64,000 bases of DNA from the NCBI GenBank assembly GCA_964390005.1, contig CAYMGM010000003.1:1-64000 (forward strand), in the 5' to 3' direction. The notes beneath the pieces were generated by a model. The model did not search any database. It was not told the DNA's origin and saw only the letters and a list, made by a program, of their open reading frames with translations. This document shows positions 1-8,281 of this stretch, piece after piece (positions within the stretch are counted from its first letter, which is position 1; every line of letters begins with the position of its first letter). The position numbers and the translations under genes are program-made. Source of the stretch: CAYMGM01 sp964390005 (GTDB lineage: Bacteria; Pseudomonadota; Alphaproteobacteria; UBA9219).

Positions 1-168
1 GCGGGGATGACACAAAAGGAAAAGACGGCGCAGGATAAAACCGCATGCCTCTATGAAGTCGATGAGCTTAAACAGGCGGGCTGGGCCCGCGGCCATTCTT
101 GGGGGGAGAACACTTCTGTATAGGGGTATGCCACCTAGAACGGCAAACCTATGCACCTGACATCGGCA
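1..168 (+). repeat. Long direct repeat, copy A (runs off left edge)
   Basis: This stretch matches 305-470 without gaps at an offset of 304 bases, with scattered substitutions. The shared part includes the palindromic GGGCCCGCGGCC block and a CATACCTCTATGAAG-type core. No open frame of credible protein character runs through it. It looks like a non-coding intergenic repeat unit, and the copy begins before the window. Confidence 0.85.
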
Positions 169-198
169 TTGTTTGGTGTCGCCCCTCCACACTTCATT

Positions 199-316
199 CG
201 TCATCCCCGCGGAGGCGGGGATCCAGGGGGCCTCTCGGTTTACACGGGGGGATAAAAAAGGAAGCGTCTTCTCCGGCGGCCAAGCCCTCTGGATCCCCGC
301 CTCCGCGGGGATGACG
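199..316. repeat. 26-base perfect inverted repeat (palindromic chromosomal repeat family)
   Basis: The 26 bases at 199-224 are the exact reverse complement of 291-316. Each arm is itself an imperfect palindrome (CCCCGC followed by GCGGGG). This form resembles the widespread proteobacterial GTCAT-CCCCGC intergenic repeats. The 66 bases between the arms show no gene. Whether it acts as a transcription stop or is only a mobile palindromic unit cannot be told from sequence. Confidence 0.8.
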
Positions 317-470
317 CAAAGGGAAAAGACGGTACAGGATAAAAACGCATACCTCTATGAAGCCGATGAGCCCAAACAAACGGGCTGGGCCCGCGGCCAT
401 TCTTTGGGGGAGAACACTTCTGTATAGGGGTATGCCACCTAGAACGGCAAGCCACGCACCCGACATCAAG
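305..470 (+). repeat. Long direct repeat, copy B
   Basis: This is the second copy of the repeat at 1-168, aligned base for base with a few substitutions. A short third piece follows at 480-507, and an inverted copy of the same 28-base core lies 19 kb away at 19541-19568. The arrangement suggests a dispersed intergenic repeat family. Confidence 0.85.
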
Positions 471-479
471 GCAGAATCT

Positions 480-507
480 TACCGCATACCTCTATGAAGC
501 CGATGAG
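480..507 (+). repeat. 28-base repeat core, partial third copy
   Basis: These bases match the core found at 39-66 and 343-370 (ACCTCTATGAAG followed by CCGATGAG) with one or two differences. Only the core is present here; the rest of the longer repeat is missing. It ends just before the stop codon of the minus-strand gene at 539-1213. Confidence 0.75.
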
Positions 508-538
508 ACCAAAACAGATGCCCCCGGCGGCACGCCGG

Positions 539-1213
539 TTAGCCGAAGTCGCCTGGAGGAGGGGCGATGGGCATGTTGAGTTCTTCTAAAAGAAGCTCTT
601 CATTCGTGAGTTTCATCTGGCCAATCGTGAAATGCTCATTGCCGCCCAGATCGGGGTCGAATACGTCCAACTCATAGGGCGCAATGCGAATGTCTGTTTT
701 AAACAACGCATTTTTAAACACGACGGTGCAGGTCAGTGTAAACAGATTGTCGCGGCCAATACCGACATATTTGACGGGCATCAGCCGTTTTTCAACTTCG
801 GCTTTTTCATCCGCCGTCGCTTCAGGCAGCCAGACAACTTCTTCCGGCTTTTCGACAATCAAAAAACGCCCCAACTGGCCGCGCACAAAATGAAAGAAAA
901 ACTTGGCGTAGGGAACCAGAGTCTTACGATCCAACTTAATGGGCGCTTTGTCGTTGACCGTGTAAATCGGCTCGTTTGTCCAGTTCATCATGTTGACGTC
1001 GCCGGGCTTGTAAAGCATATAGCGCGTGTTCGGCTCAGGCTGCGTTGTGTCCGATAGCGCGTAAAGCTTATGCTCGGGGTAAAAGGGCAGGCTCGCGACT
1101 TCGACCTTTGTTTTATCCAAAGGCAGCACAATCGGTTCAATCGACGGCGCGATCAATTCAAGAAGGGCGCGCGCTTGCGCGGCATCAACAGATTCAAAAG
1201 GCGTATCGAACAT
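539..1213 (-). CDS. Conserved-looking protein of unknown function (224 aa)
   Basis: I do not recognise the family. The product is an acidic, soluble protein with no signal peptide, membrane segment or obvious catalytic motif. An aromatic stretch lies mid-protein (YAKFFFHFVRGQLGRFLIVE). An ATG at 1213 is preceded by GGAG at a good distance, so I prefer it to the TTG one codon upstream. Codon use and composition match neighbouring chromosomal genes. It stands alone between the repeat block and the glycosyltransferase on the same strand, separated by about 75 bases, so co-transcription is possible. Confidence 0.7.
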   Translation of the reverse strand: MFDTPFESVDAAQARALLELIAPSIEPIVLPLDKTKVEVASLPFYPEHKLYALSDTTQPEPNTRYMLYKPGDVNMMNWTNEPIYTVNDKAPIKLDRKTLVPYAKFFFHFVRGQLGRFLIVEKPEEVVWLPEATADEKAEVEKRLMPVKYVGIGRDNLFTLTCTVVFKNALFKTDIRIAPYELDVFDPDLGGNEHFTIGQMKLTNEELLLEELNMPIAPPPGDFG

Positions 1214-1287
1214 CAAATAACTCCAGCGTTCGGGATGAAAAGCACTTTATCCTACAAAGCGAAAGTTACCAAAACCTTGGCAGGATT

Positions 1288-2487
1288 TCAGCTTTCTTGG
1301 AAAATAATTTTTAATAATTTCTCGTTTTGAAGGCCCCAGTCCCATGCCTGAAGGCGCGCGGCAAGTGCCAAAGCCTCAGTTTGGGCCTCTTTATATGATG
1401 TGTAAGCCTTTTCAAGGGCTTGATCAATGTCTTCGGGGGCTGTTTCGCCCCAGCCTTCGGTGGTCTGAGGGAACGGGGCTGTCACGGGGCCAGCTGCTTT
1501 CAGGGGCGAAGCCCCTAAGACGTCGATCAAGTCCTTTTGGCCTGTGTTGGCGGCGACAAAGGTTGGAATGCCGCAAGCCATGGCTTCCATCGCGACGAGA
1601 TTGGTGCCGCCTTCGCAGCGGTTGGGAAAAATCGCGGCCTGACATTCACGCAGAATAGGCGGCATGAGCATGTTGGGAAGCAGCGGAAGATCTATGAAGC
1701 TGCCGGGTGGCAGTCCTTCGCTGAGTAGCCATCCGGCAATGTCTAAGTGATTTTGCGCGTCAAGGGTAGGCAGCGTTTTCACATGACCGGCGGCAAGAAA
1801 GGGCGCAGGGTCTTGCGGCAGGCCGTTTTGCCAAGCGGCGATCAAAAGGGCATCGGGATGGCGCGCGTAAAAGCGTTTAAAGGCGGCAACGACGATATCT
1901 TGGGCTTTGCGAAACTCAAACTTTCCGCCTGAGAAGACGATAAAACGGTCTTTATAAAGGCCTGAGGCCTGTCCCGGTGTGAACAAGGTCGTGTCGATAC
2001 CTTGCCAGCATAAATGAACGGGCACGCAGTGAAGCGTTTCAAGATAAGCCTGATTCCAGCGCGAAATGGCGATAAGGCTGTCGTAATCCCGCAAAACGGC
2101 GCGCCCATGAGACGAGAAGGCAAGATGCTCGATCGCTGCGCAACCAATATTGGTGCTTCCGCGGACGCGATCCTGTGCTGGAAAACCAACGGCATCATTG
2201 CCGACCGCATGAAGAACGGGATGATCAAGACGGAGCCCTTCATTGGGGTTGGCTTGCAAAAGCGCCGCGATTTTGGCGGCTGCCTGTAAGGTTGGTAACA
2301 GGCGCGCTTGCGTCAAGGTTGGCAACATGACGGTGCCGGGGGTTTGTGTGGCCACAACGCGCTGACCGCCGCGGCGGAAAAACTGCAGCAAGATTTGCAG
2401 TCCATAGACTCCGTAACCCGAGCCTGTTGAAAGCGTCCACGTTAGACCCAAAGCGGAAGAGGAAGAAGAGGGGGAGGAAAGGAGCAT
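1288..2487 (-). CDS. Glycosyltransferase, GT4-like (group 1)
   Basis: This is probably a cytoplasmic enzyme that transfers a sugar from an activated donor to a glycan or other acceptor; the acceptor is not evident. The C-terminal half shows the GT4 signature EGGTNLVAMEAMACGIP, where the acidic and glycine residues contact the nucleotide sugar. The segment FIVFSGGKFEFRKAQD is the usual start of the C-terminal Rossmann domain. The N-terminus has a glycine-rich acceptor-domain loop after a serine-rich leader. At 399 aa it has normal family length. No other glycan gene adjoins it, so its pathway is open. The start is an ATG with a weak ribosome binding site. Confidence 0.8.
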   Translation of the reverse strand: MLLSSPSSSSSALGLTWTLSTGSGYGVYGLQILLQFFRRGGQRVVATQTPGTVMLPTLTQARLLPTLQAAAKIAALLQANPNEGLRLDHPVLHAVGNDAVGFPAQDRVRGSTNIGCAAIEHLAFSSHGRAVLRDYDSLIAISRWNQAYLETLHCVPVHLCWQGIDTTLFTPGQASGLYKDRFIVFSGGKFEFRKAQDIVVAAFKRFYARHPDALLIAAWQNGLPQDPAPFLAAGHVKTLPTLDAQNHLDIAGWLLSEGLPPGSFIDLPLLPNMLMPPILRECQAAIFPNRCEGGTNLVAMEAMACGIPTFVAANTGQKDLIDVLGASPLKAAGPVTAPFPQTTEGWGETAPEDIDQALEKAYTSYKEAQTEALALAARLQAWDWGLQNEKLLKIIFQES

Positions 2488-2644
2488 GGCGGTGTCAAAA
2501 AGGCGAGGGGAAGGGCAGTTTTGTTAAGGATAGCGAAAGGATTGAGCTTCGGCCACCCTTAAGCACGTGTGCAAGGGGGATCTTATAACACGTTGAAAAT
2601 AAACGAAAAACTAGAATTCTGTCGTGGAACACAAAATCTTTTTC

Positions 2645-2673
2645 TTGTCAAGAGAAAAAATATGGTGTATCAT
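2645..2673 (+). promoter_or_regulatory. Sigma-70-type promoter upstream of the FlaG-like gene
   Basis: A TTGTCA box (2645-2650) and a TATCAT box (2668-2673) are separated by exactly 17 bases, each one mismatch from consensus. It points at the gene starting at 2828 and lies in the 340-base gene-free gap 2488-2827. The gap is AT-rich and otherwise holds nothing I can support; its short ORFs look random. Confidence 0.6.
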
Positions 2674-2827
2674 AAAAAGAAGAATAGATGTGGATCGATA
2701 ACGAAACAGCATTCGCATACGATAGAACGTTGCGATTGCGGATTTGGGATCGTCGCTATAGTATCCTCAGATATCCAATAAAGGATGTCTGATAACAAAG
2801 GGGCCATGGGGGCCTCAAGAGGGAACG

Positions 2828-3124
2828 ATGGTTGACTCTGTTGGCGCCATAAGCTCGGTGATGAGCGCAAGCGCGAGCGCGGTACGCGTCTCGGCGGCGG
2901 CTTCGTCGTCTGGCTCGGTCTCGTCGAGTGTCAATACCAGCGTTGCATTGTCACCAACCTCAAAGGTTGATCCAATGTCCGGTGTCGTTATCACCGAATA
3001 TTTGAGCGACGCTGGTGAGGTGACAAGCCAGATTCCGTCAACCGCGGCTATTGCTTATTTGCGCGTTGGACTGACGGCTTCGGGCATGCCCGTTGACAGT
3101 TCGACGCCGGCTGTGATGGCTTGA
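2828..3124 (+). CDS. Small FlaG-like protein (98 aa)
   Basis: The first 45 residues are Ser/Ala/Val-rich and low in complexity. The second half reads DPMSGVVITEY followed by GEVTSQIPS. This resembles the FlaG core, in which a D-x-x-T/S-G strand is followed by a V-x-Q-I-P-S turn. FlaG proteins are small, associate with flagella and have an ill-defined role in filament or capping functions. No other flagellar gene is in the window, so the role stays open. A promoter lies about 155 bases upstream, GAGGGAACG serves as ribosome binding site, and a strong terminator follows, so it is probably monocistronic. Confidence 0.55.
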   Translation: MVDSVGAISSVMSASASAVRVSAAASSSGSVSSSVNTSVALSPTSKVDPMSGVVITEYLSDAGEVTSQIPSTAAIAYLRVGLTASGMPVDSSTPAVMA

Positions 3125-3182
3125 CGGTAGGATGGGGTGACGGATATCCTTGATTGAAGGAGGCTGTTTGACGGCCCTTTTT

Positions 3183-3204
3183 CCCGGCTTGGCCGGGTTT
3201 TTTT
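3183..3204 (+). terminator. Rho-independent terminator after the FlaG-like gene
   Basis: CCCGGC pairs with GCCGGG across a three-base loop, followed by seven T residues. It sits about 60 bases after the stop at 3124 and overlaps the most upstream possible start of the next frame, which supports the later start (3304) for that gene. Confidence 0.85.
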
Positions 3205-3303
3205 ATGCCCAGTTGCAAGGGGATAGGCATTTTTGACGGCGCAGCCGCGAATCAGCTAGAAAGAACGACGTTTTTAAAAATCATTGGAAAGCAGGCTTGG
3301 CTC

Positions 3304-3867
3304 ATGCATCAGCGCTTATTACCGGAAATGCCGCGTCCCCTTGGAATTGATAAAATCCCGGCGGGTGGAATGGAAGAAGATATTGTCGCGCGTCCGACCG
3401 AGCGTGAAGCGGTGGCGCGGCGGCTGGGGCTTCAAGCCATCACGCGCCTTGAGGCACGTTTTTCGGTCCAGCACGCGGAAAACAAAATGGTTGCCGTTGT
3501 CGGAAGCGTCAGTGCCGATGTGGTGCAAGAATGCGTTGTGACGCTTGAGCCGTTAGCCTCGACGGTTGAAGAAGAGATCGACGTTCTTTTTGCGCCTGTG
3601 CGCCTTCTGGACGAACAAATGGCCGATGGCGCGGGGCATGTAGATGTTGCGCACGCGGACGAGCCCGAGCCGCTGATCGATGGCACGATTGATTTGGGCG
3701 AACTGGCCGTTCAACATTTGGCGCTCGCGCTGGACCCCTATCCGCGGCATGAAGGGGCGGCGATCCTGTCTCCGCATCGGGCCTCTTTGGAATCGGGGGC
3801 GGCGGTCGATAGCGTCCGCAACAATCCCTTTGCCAAGCTCAAGGATCTGATCAAGCCAAAAGATTGA
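3304..3867 (+). CDS. yceD: YceD/DUF177 family protein (23S rRNA accumulation)
   Basis: YceD proteins are required for normal accumulation of 23S rRNA in bacteria and chloroplasts, and the gene often lies near rpmF. The C-terminal half shows the family signature EPEPLIDGTIDLGELAVQHL followed by ALDPYPRHEGA. The frame is open from 3205, but that start lies inside a terminator. The ATG at 3304 (MHQRLLPEMPRP) gives 187 aa, the usual family size, and is preceded by GGAAAGCAGG. No rpmF copy follows here; the next gene is ctpA after 165 bases. Confidence 0.82.
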   Translation: MHQRLLPEMPRPLGIDKIPAGGMEEDIVARPTEREAVARRLGLQAITRLEARFSVQHAENKMVAVVGSVSADVVQECVVTLEPLASTVEEEIDVLFAPVRLLDEQMADGAGHVDVAHADEPEPLIDGTIDLGELAVQHLALALDPYPRHEGAAILSPHRASLESGAAVDSVRNNPFAKLKDLIKPKD

Positions 3868-4032
3868 TTTTCTAGGGCCTTAGCTCTGAAGCGGGCGCTT
3901 GTGATTTGAATCTGTTCCCATTAAACTGGCGGCGATGTTCCTTTCAGTCCAAAGACCGCTCTGGTCTTTGAAGCTGAACAGGGCCGCGTCTTTCTTTCGT
4001 CCTTTTCGTTTCCTGCGTTTTCGGAGTTTTTC

Positions 4033-5493
4033 ATGTCGCGCTCAATTCTGCGTTATACTGGTTTGCTTGCTTTGGCTCTTTCTGCGACGGTTGCTTGCGC
4101 CGATATGCATGTGTGGGCACAAGGCCCCGAAAAAGCGGGCGATAAAAAACCGGCGGCATCCGATTCGTCGGCCAACGATACTTTTCGCCAATTGACATTG
4201 TTCTCGGATGTTTTCGAGCGCACGCGCGCCGAATATGTCGACCCCATCTCGGATGAAAAATTAATCGAATATGCGATCAACGGCATGCTGTCGTCTTTGG
4301 ATCCGCATTCGGGGTATTTAAACAAAAAAGATTTCCAAGACATGCAAACGCAAACCAAAGGCGAGTTTGGCGGGCTTGGGCTGGAAGTCACCATGGACAA
4401 GAATCTCGTCAAAGTGATTTCGCCCATCGACGATACGCCCGCTGCCAAAGCTGGCTTGCAACCGGGCGATTACATCACACATCTGGATTCAAAACCCGTT
4501 GTCGATATGACGCTGAGCGAAGCCGTTGATAAAATGCGCGGGACGCCGGGGACATCAATTACGGTGACCGTCCGCCGGGGCGGACTTTCTGGAAAGCCCT
4601 TTGACGTGACGTTAACGCGCGCCGTTATTCACATTCGCGCCGTCCGTTGGGAACAAAAAGACGACGTGGCCTATATTCGTATCACGACGTTTAACGAACA
4701 GACGCAGCCCAATCTGGATGCCGCGCTTGCCGATATCGACAAGAAAATTGGCAGCAAGCTGGCCGGTTATGTGCTGGATTTACGCAACAACCCGGGCGGG
4801 CTTCTGGATCAGGCCGTTTCCGTCTCCGGCTCGTTCTTGGAGGCGGGCAAAGAAGTCGTATCGACCCGGTCGCGCCATAAAGAAGACAACCAATCCTATG
4901 TGGCGCAAGGCGGCGATCGAATCCATGGCAAGCCCATGGCCGTTTTGATCAACGGCGGCTCGGCTTCGGCTTCGGAAATCGTAGCGGGCGCGCTTCAAGA
5001 TTATCACCGCGCGATTTTGATTGGGACGAAAAGCTTTGGCAAAGGCTCGGTGCAGACGATTATCCCCGTGCCCGGTGGGGGCGCCATGCGTTTGACGACG
5101 GCGCGCTATTATACGCCGTCGGGCCGTTCGATTCAGCAATTGGGGATCGAGCCCGATATCATCGTCCATCAGGCGAAGATCGAGGAAGTTACGCAAGGCA
5201 AGAGCTTGCGCGAAGCCGATCTGCGGGGCGCTTTGGTCAACGAAAATGCCAAGAAGGCCAAAGGCGCGGCGAAGCCCGATCCTGATACCGACGATAGCGC
5301 CGAGGCGACCGATAAAGACGCAAGCGGCAAGACTGGCGCTGACGGCAAGAAGGAAGAGCAAGTGGATTATCAATTGGCGCGCGCGCTGGATTTGGTTCGT
5401 GGGGTTCATCTTTATGAGAACCTGCGCGCTGGAAAGATGGTCGCGCCGCGTCCAGCAACCCCGGCGACAGCCGAAACAGCGGGCAGCAAATGA
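4033..5493 (+). CDS. ctpA: S41 carboxy-terminal processing protease
   Basis: This is a periplasmic serine protease that trims the C-termini of envelope proteins. Residues 1-29 form a signal peptide. A PDZ domain follows (around 110-190, EFGGLGLEVTMDKN), then the S41 catalytic core. The nucleophile serine lies in GGSASASEIVAGAL (around residue 312) and the general-base lysine in SFGKGSVQ (around 338). The acidic, lysine-rich tail around 400-445 is a low-complexity linker. At 486 aa it has typical length. The stop overlaps the start of the deacetylase by four bases (ATGA), so the pair is translationally coupled, as in many Alphaproteobacteria. Confidence 0.95.
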   Translation: MSRSILRYTGLLALALSATVACADMHVWAQGPEKAGDKKPAASDSSANDTFRQLTLFSDVFERTRAEYVDPISDEKLIEYAINGMLSSLDPHSGYLNKKDFQDMQTQTKGEFGGLGLEVTMDKNLVKVISPIDDTPAAKAGLQPGDYITHLDSKPVVDMTLSEAVDKMRGTPGTSITVTVRRGGLSGKPFDVTLTRAVIHIRAVRWEQKDDVAYIRITTFNEQTQPNLDAALADIDKKIGSKLAGYVLDLRNNPGGLLDQAVSVSGSFLEAGKEVVSTRSRHKEDNQSYVAQGGDRIHGKPMAVLINGGSASASEIVAGALQDYHRAILIGTKSFGKGSVQTIIPVPGGGAMRLTTARYYTPSGRSIQQLGIEPDIIVHQAKIEEVTQGKSLREADLRGALVNENAKKAKGAAKPDPDTDDSAEATDKDASGKTGADGKKEEQVDYQLARALDLVRGVHLYENLRAGKMVAPRPATPATAETAGSK

Positions 5494-6659
5494 CCGAACA
5501 GGCAGACAGCCCTTCTTCCAGTCCGCGCGTTTGGCGCGAGACGTTCCTTGCGCGTTATCCGCGCAAATGGAAACTGACGGGAATAGGGCTGTTTTTGCTT
5601 TTGGCCGCGCTTCCTTTTTTAGACGGCCACGTGCCGTCTTTGCCAAAAAGCACGCAAGAGGAAGGCGTTTCGGCTCATTTCGGCCCCAAACATCAAGACG
5701 GTGAAGCTAAAGAAGGGGGGGAAGCTTCCGCGGCTGCGGCGGCGTCTCCAGCAGCGGACGACCAAGCCGACGCGTCTCAAAAAGCGCAACCGGGGGCCTC
5801 TTCCGCTGCGGCTGAAACTGAAACGCATGATGATCCGGCGGCAACTGGCGCAGCGGCGTTGCAAGAGCCTTTAACGCCAGCCCCTGACCCCACGCTTGTC
5901 GAGACGGTGGCGGGGGGGGCGCTTCCTATTATCGGCGCTGACGGGCGTCAACCTTGGCAGGTTTATGCCCGCCCCTTTGATCTGGCTGACAAACGGCCCC
6001 GCATCGCGATTGTCATGGATGGCTTGGGGCTGTCGCGCGTGGCGACAGATGCCGCCATTCATCAACTACCCGGGCCTGTGACGCTGGCGTTCGATCCGCA
6101 TGCCACCTCTTTACCGGCGTGGCTTGCGCGCGCGCGCCAAGATGGGCACGAAACGCTTTTGATCCTTCCGGCTGAGCCGTCGGATTATCCGCGTAGCGAT
6201 CCGGGGCCTCATACGCTTTTGACCTATTTGCCGGTCGATGCGAACAAGGATCGTCTTTTGTGGGCCATGGCCCAAGGGGCTGGCTATGTTGGCATGATGG
6301 TTGAAGACGGTCAGCGTCTGGCGTCCGAGCCGGAACATCTTGCCAAGATGCTGCATGAAATCAAAAGCCGCGGCGTTCTTGTTTTTGACGCCACGTTATC
6401 GCGCCGGACCGATTGGCGCGATATGACCAAAAGCCTTCATGTTCCTTTTGTCGGGGCCAGTATTCGCTTGGATGCCGTTCCTTCGCCTGAAGGGATCGAC
6501 AGCGCGTTGACGTATCTTGAACAAACGGCGCGGGTCAGCGGTTTTGCCGTTGGGATCGCCTCGCCTTTGCCGCTGACCTTGGATCGCTTGACGGCGTGGA
6601 GCCGTCAATTGGCCACGCGCGGCATTGTGCTGACGCCTGTGTCGGCTGTTGTGCAATAG
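5490..6659 (+). CDS. Divergent polysaccharide deacetylase family protein
   Basis: The family has a polysaccharide-deacetylase-like barrel without the full metal site and is found next to CtpA and murein hydrolase activators; its substrate is not established. The protein starts with a short cytoplasmic stretch and one membrane helix (around residues 34-50). An Ala/Glu-rich linker follows, then the conserved domain from about residue 165 (RIAIVMDGLGLSRVATDAAI), with ETLLILPAEPSDYP and VFDATLSRRTDW further on. The start overlaps the ctpA stop (ATGA). It is probably inner-membrane anchored with the domain in the periplasm. Confidence 0.87.
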   Translation: MTEQADSPSSSPRVWRETFLARYPRKWKLTGIGLFLLLAALPFLDGHVPSLPKSTQEEGVSAHFGPKHQDGEAKEGGEASAAAAASPAADDQADASQKAQPGASSAAAETETHDDPAATGAAALQEPLTPAPDPTLVETVAGGALPIIGADGRQPWQVYARPFDLADKRPRIAIVMDGLGLSRVATDAAIHQLPGPVTLAFDPHATSLPAWLARARQDGHETLLILPAEPSDYPRSDPGPHTLLTYLPVDANKDRLLWAMAQGAGYVGMMVEDGQRLASEPEHLAKMLHEIKSRGVLVFDATLSRRTDWRDMTKSLHVPFVGASIRLDAVPSPEGIDSALTYLEQTARVSGFAVGIASPLPLTLDRLTAWSRQLATRGIVLTPVSAVVQ

Positions 6660-6746
6660 GCCTGGCTTGAAAAGCAAATTCTTCTGGCGTTCTGGGGCAT
6701 ATGCTTTTAAATCATCTTGATCATTCATTTTAAACGCGGGGCTTTC

Positions 6747-7295
6747 ATGTCGCTCGAAAATCAGGCGCTACCGTTTCGTCAAGGTGTCGGGATTTGTCTG
6801 TTTAATCGTCAAGGACTTGTTTTATGCGCCGAAAGACGCGACCGCGCGGGGGCTTGGCAGATGCCGCAAGGTGGGGTGCAAAAAGATGAAGATCCGGCGC
6901 AGGCAGCCCTGCGCGAAATGGATGAAGAAATCGGCACGAACAAAGCCTTGTTTTTGGATCGCGTGCCCGATGTTTTGAGCTATGAGTTTCCAGACTATCT
7001 GCAGTATCGCAAAGGCGTTTTTCGCGGCAAATACCGTGGCCAGCAACAGATCTGGTACGCGTTTTTGTTCCAAGGCGACGATAGCGATATCAATCTGGCG
7101 GGCGAGCATGAACCCGAATGGCCCGAGTTTGTCGCGTGGCGCTGGACGCCGCTGGCGGAAACGCCACGCCTGATTGTCGAGTTCAAACGTCCGGTTTATG
7201 ACGCGGTGGTGAAGTCCTTTTCGCCGCTGGCCGAAGCTTTGGCTGCGGGGCGCGATCTGCCGACTTATCCGACTTGGCCGCCGGAAAGCGTTTGA
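6747..7295 (+). CDS. rppH: RNA pyrophosphohydrolase (Nudix)
   Basis: RppH removes pyrophosphate from 5'-triphosphate mRNA and so triggers RNase E decay. The Nudix box is complete: GGVQKDEDPAQAALREMDEE, with the REMDEE metal ligands. The alphaproteobacterial RppH/IalA start FRQGVGICLFNRQG and the later QIWYAFLFQGDDSDI segment also fit. The frame extends upstream to 6717, but the ATG at 6747 (MSLENQALPFRQG) aligns with the family N-terminus and has an upstream GCGGGG. It follows the ctpA-deacetylase pair by about 90 bases, a common order in this class. Confidence 0.92.
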   Translation: MSLENQALPFRQGVGICLFNRQGLVLCAERRDRAGAWQMPQGGVQKDEDPAQAALREMDEEIGTNKALFLDRVPDVLSYEFPDYLQYRKGVFRGKYRGQQQIWYAFLFQGDDSDINLAGEHEPEWPEFVAWRWTPLAETPRLIVEFKRPVYDAVVKSFSPLAEALAAGRDLPTYPTWPPESV

Positions 7296-7318
7296 AAAAG
7301 CTTTAAAAATAAAGCCAT

Positions 7319-7347
7319 TTGACACGGAAAGCCGCTTTACTTATTTG
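7319..7347 (+). promoter_or_regulatory. Possible promoter for the DUF218-like gene
   Basis: A perfect TTGACA (7319-7324) is followed after 17 bases by TATTTG, a weak match to the -10 box. It sits 44 bases ahead of the gene at 7391. The -10 is poor, so this is tentative. Confidence 0.35.
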
Positions 7348-7390
7348 TAAAAGCGAAGATTTTGCTATGTTTTTTTAAAAGGATTCATAA

Positions 7391-8281
7391 ATGAACGCGC
7401 CTATCGAAAAAACTTTGGATTTGCCAGCCAGCACCGCAGAGGTCCCCCAAGAGAGGGTTTTGGACGGTACGTTTTTCCCCAAGGCCCCCAAAAGTCTGGC
7501 TGAGGTCAATGGTTTTTCCCCTTATTTGGTTGTTGATGTTCCTTTTGGCGGCGCGGCCTTACGCCTTGGTTTGATGGATGCTGTTCTTTTCCCGAAATTT
7601 CCGCCCCAAGTGCATACCGACGTTGCGATTGTCGAAGGTGCGGGCGTTTTAAGTTTTCCGGTCGCGCATGCCGCTTACGTGGGTTTTATGTCTGGAAAAT
7701 ATGAGCATATGCTGCTTGTCGGCGGGCATGAGCTGGACAACAATAGCGCTTATAAAAGAGTGGCCGCGGCATTAAAAGTTCAAGATTTGCCCGCCGGGCG
7801 CGAAGGCGAAACAGAGGCCGCCTATATGGGGCGTCATCTGAAAGGCATGGGCGTTCCGTCGGATCGTTTTACGGTATTGGAGGCGACGACACCGACGTTA
7901 GATTGGCTGGGGCAAGCGCTGTTTTTGCCGGCGCTTCAGGGGGCTAAAAGCGTCAACCTGATAGGGGTTTTTCCTTCGCGCAACCATATGATGCTGCGTT
8001 ATTTGCGCCCCCATCTGACGCTAACGCAGACGAATGTCGTGCCGTTCGACGAATTCTCTTCGTCCGACGATGCGCATATGAGTTGGATCAAAACCGCCGC
8101 GTCCTATTTTGTCTGGGAGCAGCTTGAGCGGGCTGAAAAAGAAGTCAATCAAGGCCTGTACCCCGCCGTAGATTTTAGCAAAGAAATCGAGCGTGCAAGA
8201 CGTCTTCCGCCCGCGCGGCCACCGCTAGACAGTCTGCGGATGATTGGCCCGGCCACTGTGCCCGACGAACAAAAGCCTTAA
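7391..8281 (+). CDS. DUF218/YdcF-like protein (tentative)
   Basis: The middle of the protein reads like a DUF218 (SanA/ElyC/YdcF) Rossmann domain. MLLVGGHELDNNSAYKRVAA gives the first strand and Gly-Gly turn. GETEAAYMGRHLKGMGVPSD gives the helix with the conserved acidic residue, then VLEATTPT, and the strand SVNLIGVFPSRNHMMLRYL. Members are implicated in envelope polysaccharide metabolism. No membrane segment is present, unlike SanA/ElyC. AAAAGGATTCATAAATG is a clear ribosome binding site. Its last four bases overlap the convergent amidase gene. The match rests on pattern only, so another Rossmann-type family is possible. Confidence 0.55.
   Translation: MNAPIEKTLDLPASTAEVPQERVLDGTFFPKAPKSLAEVNGFSPYLVVDVPFGGAALRLGLMDAVLFPKFPPQVHTDVAIVEGAGVLSFPVAHAAYVGFMSGKYEHMLLVGGHELDNNSAYKRVAAALKVQDLPAGREGETEAAYMGRHLKGMGVPSDRFTVLEATTPTLDWLGQALFLPALQGAKSVNLIGVFPSRNHMMLRYLRPHLTLTQTNVVPFDEFSSSDDAHMSWIKTAASYFVWEQLERAEKEVNQGLYPAVDFSKEIERARRLPPARPPLDSLRMIGPATVPDEQKP

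Noticed and set aside
199..316. Possible CRISPR or phage attachment repeat
   Set aside because: There are only two inverted arms, no regular spacers, no cas genes and no integrase. It fits a palindromic intergenic repeat family better.
2569..2781. Frame of 70 codons in the gap before the FlaG-like gene
   Set aside because: The likely promoter at 2645-2673 lies inside it, and its composition is Lys/Asn-rich from AT-rich non-coding DNA.
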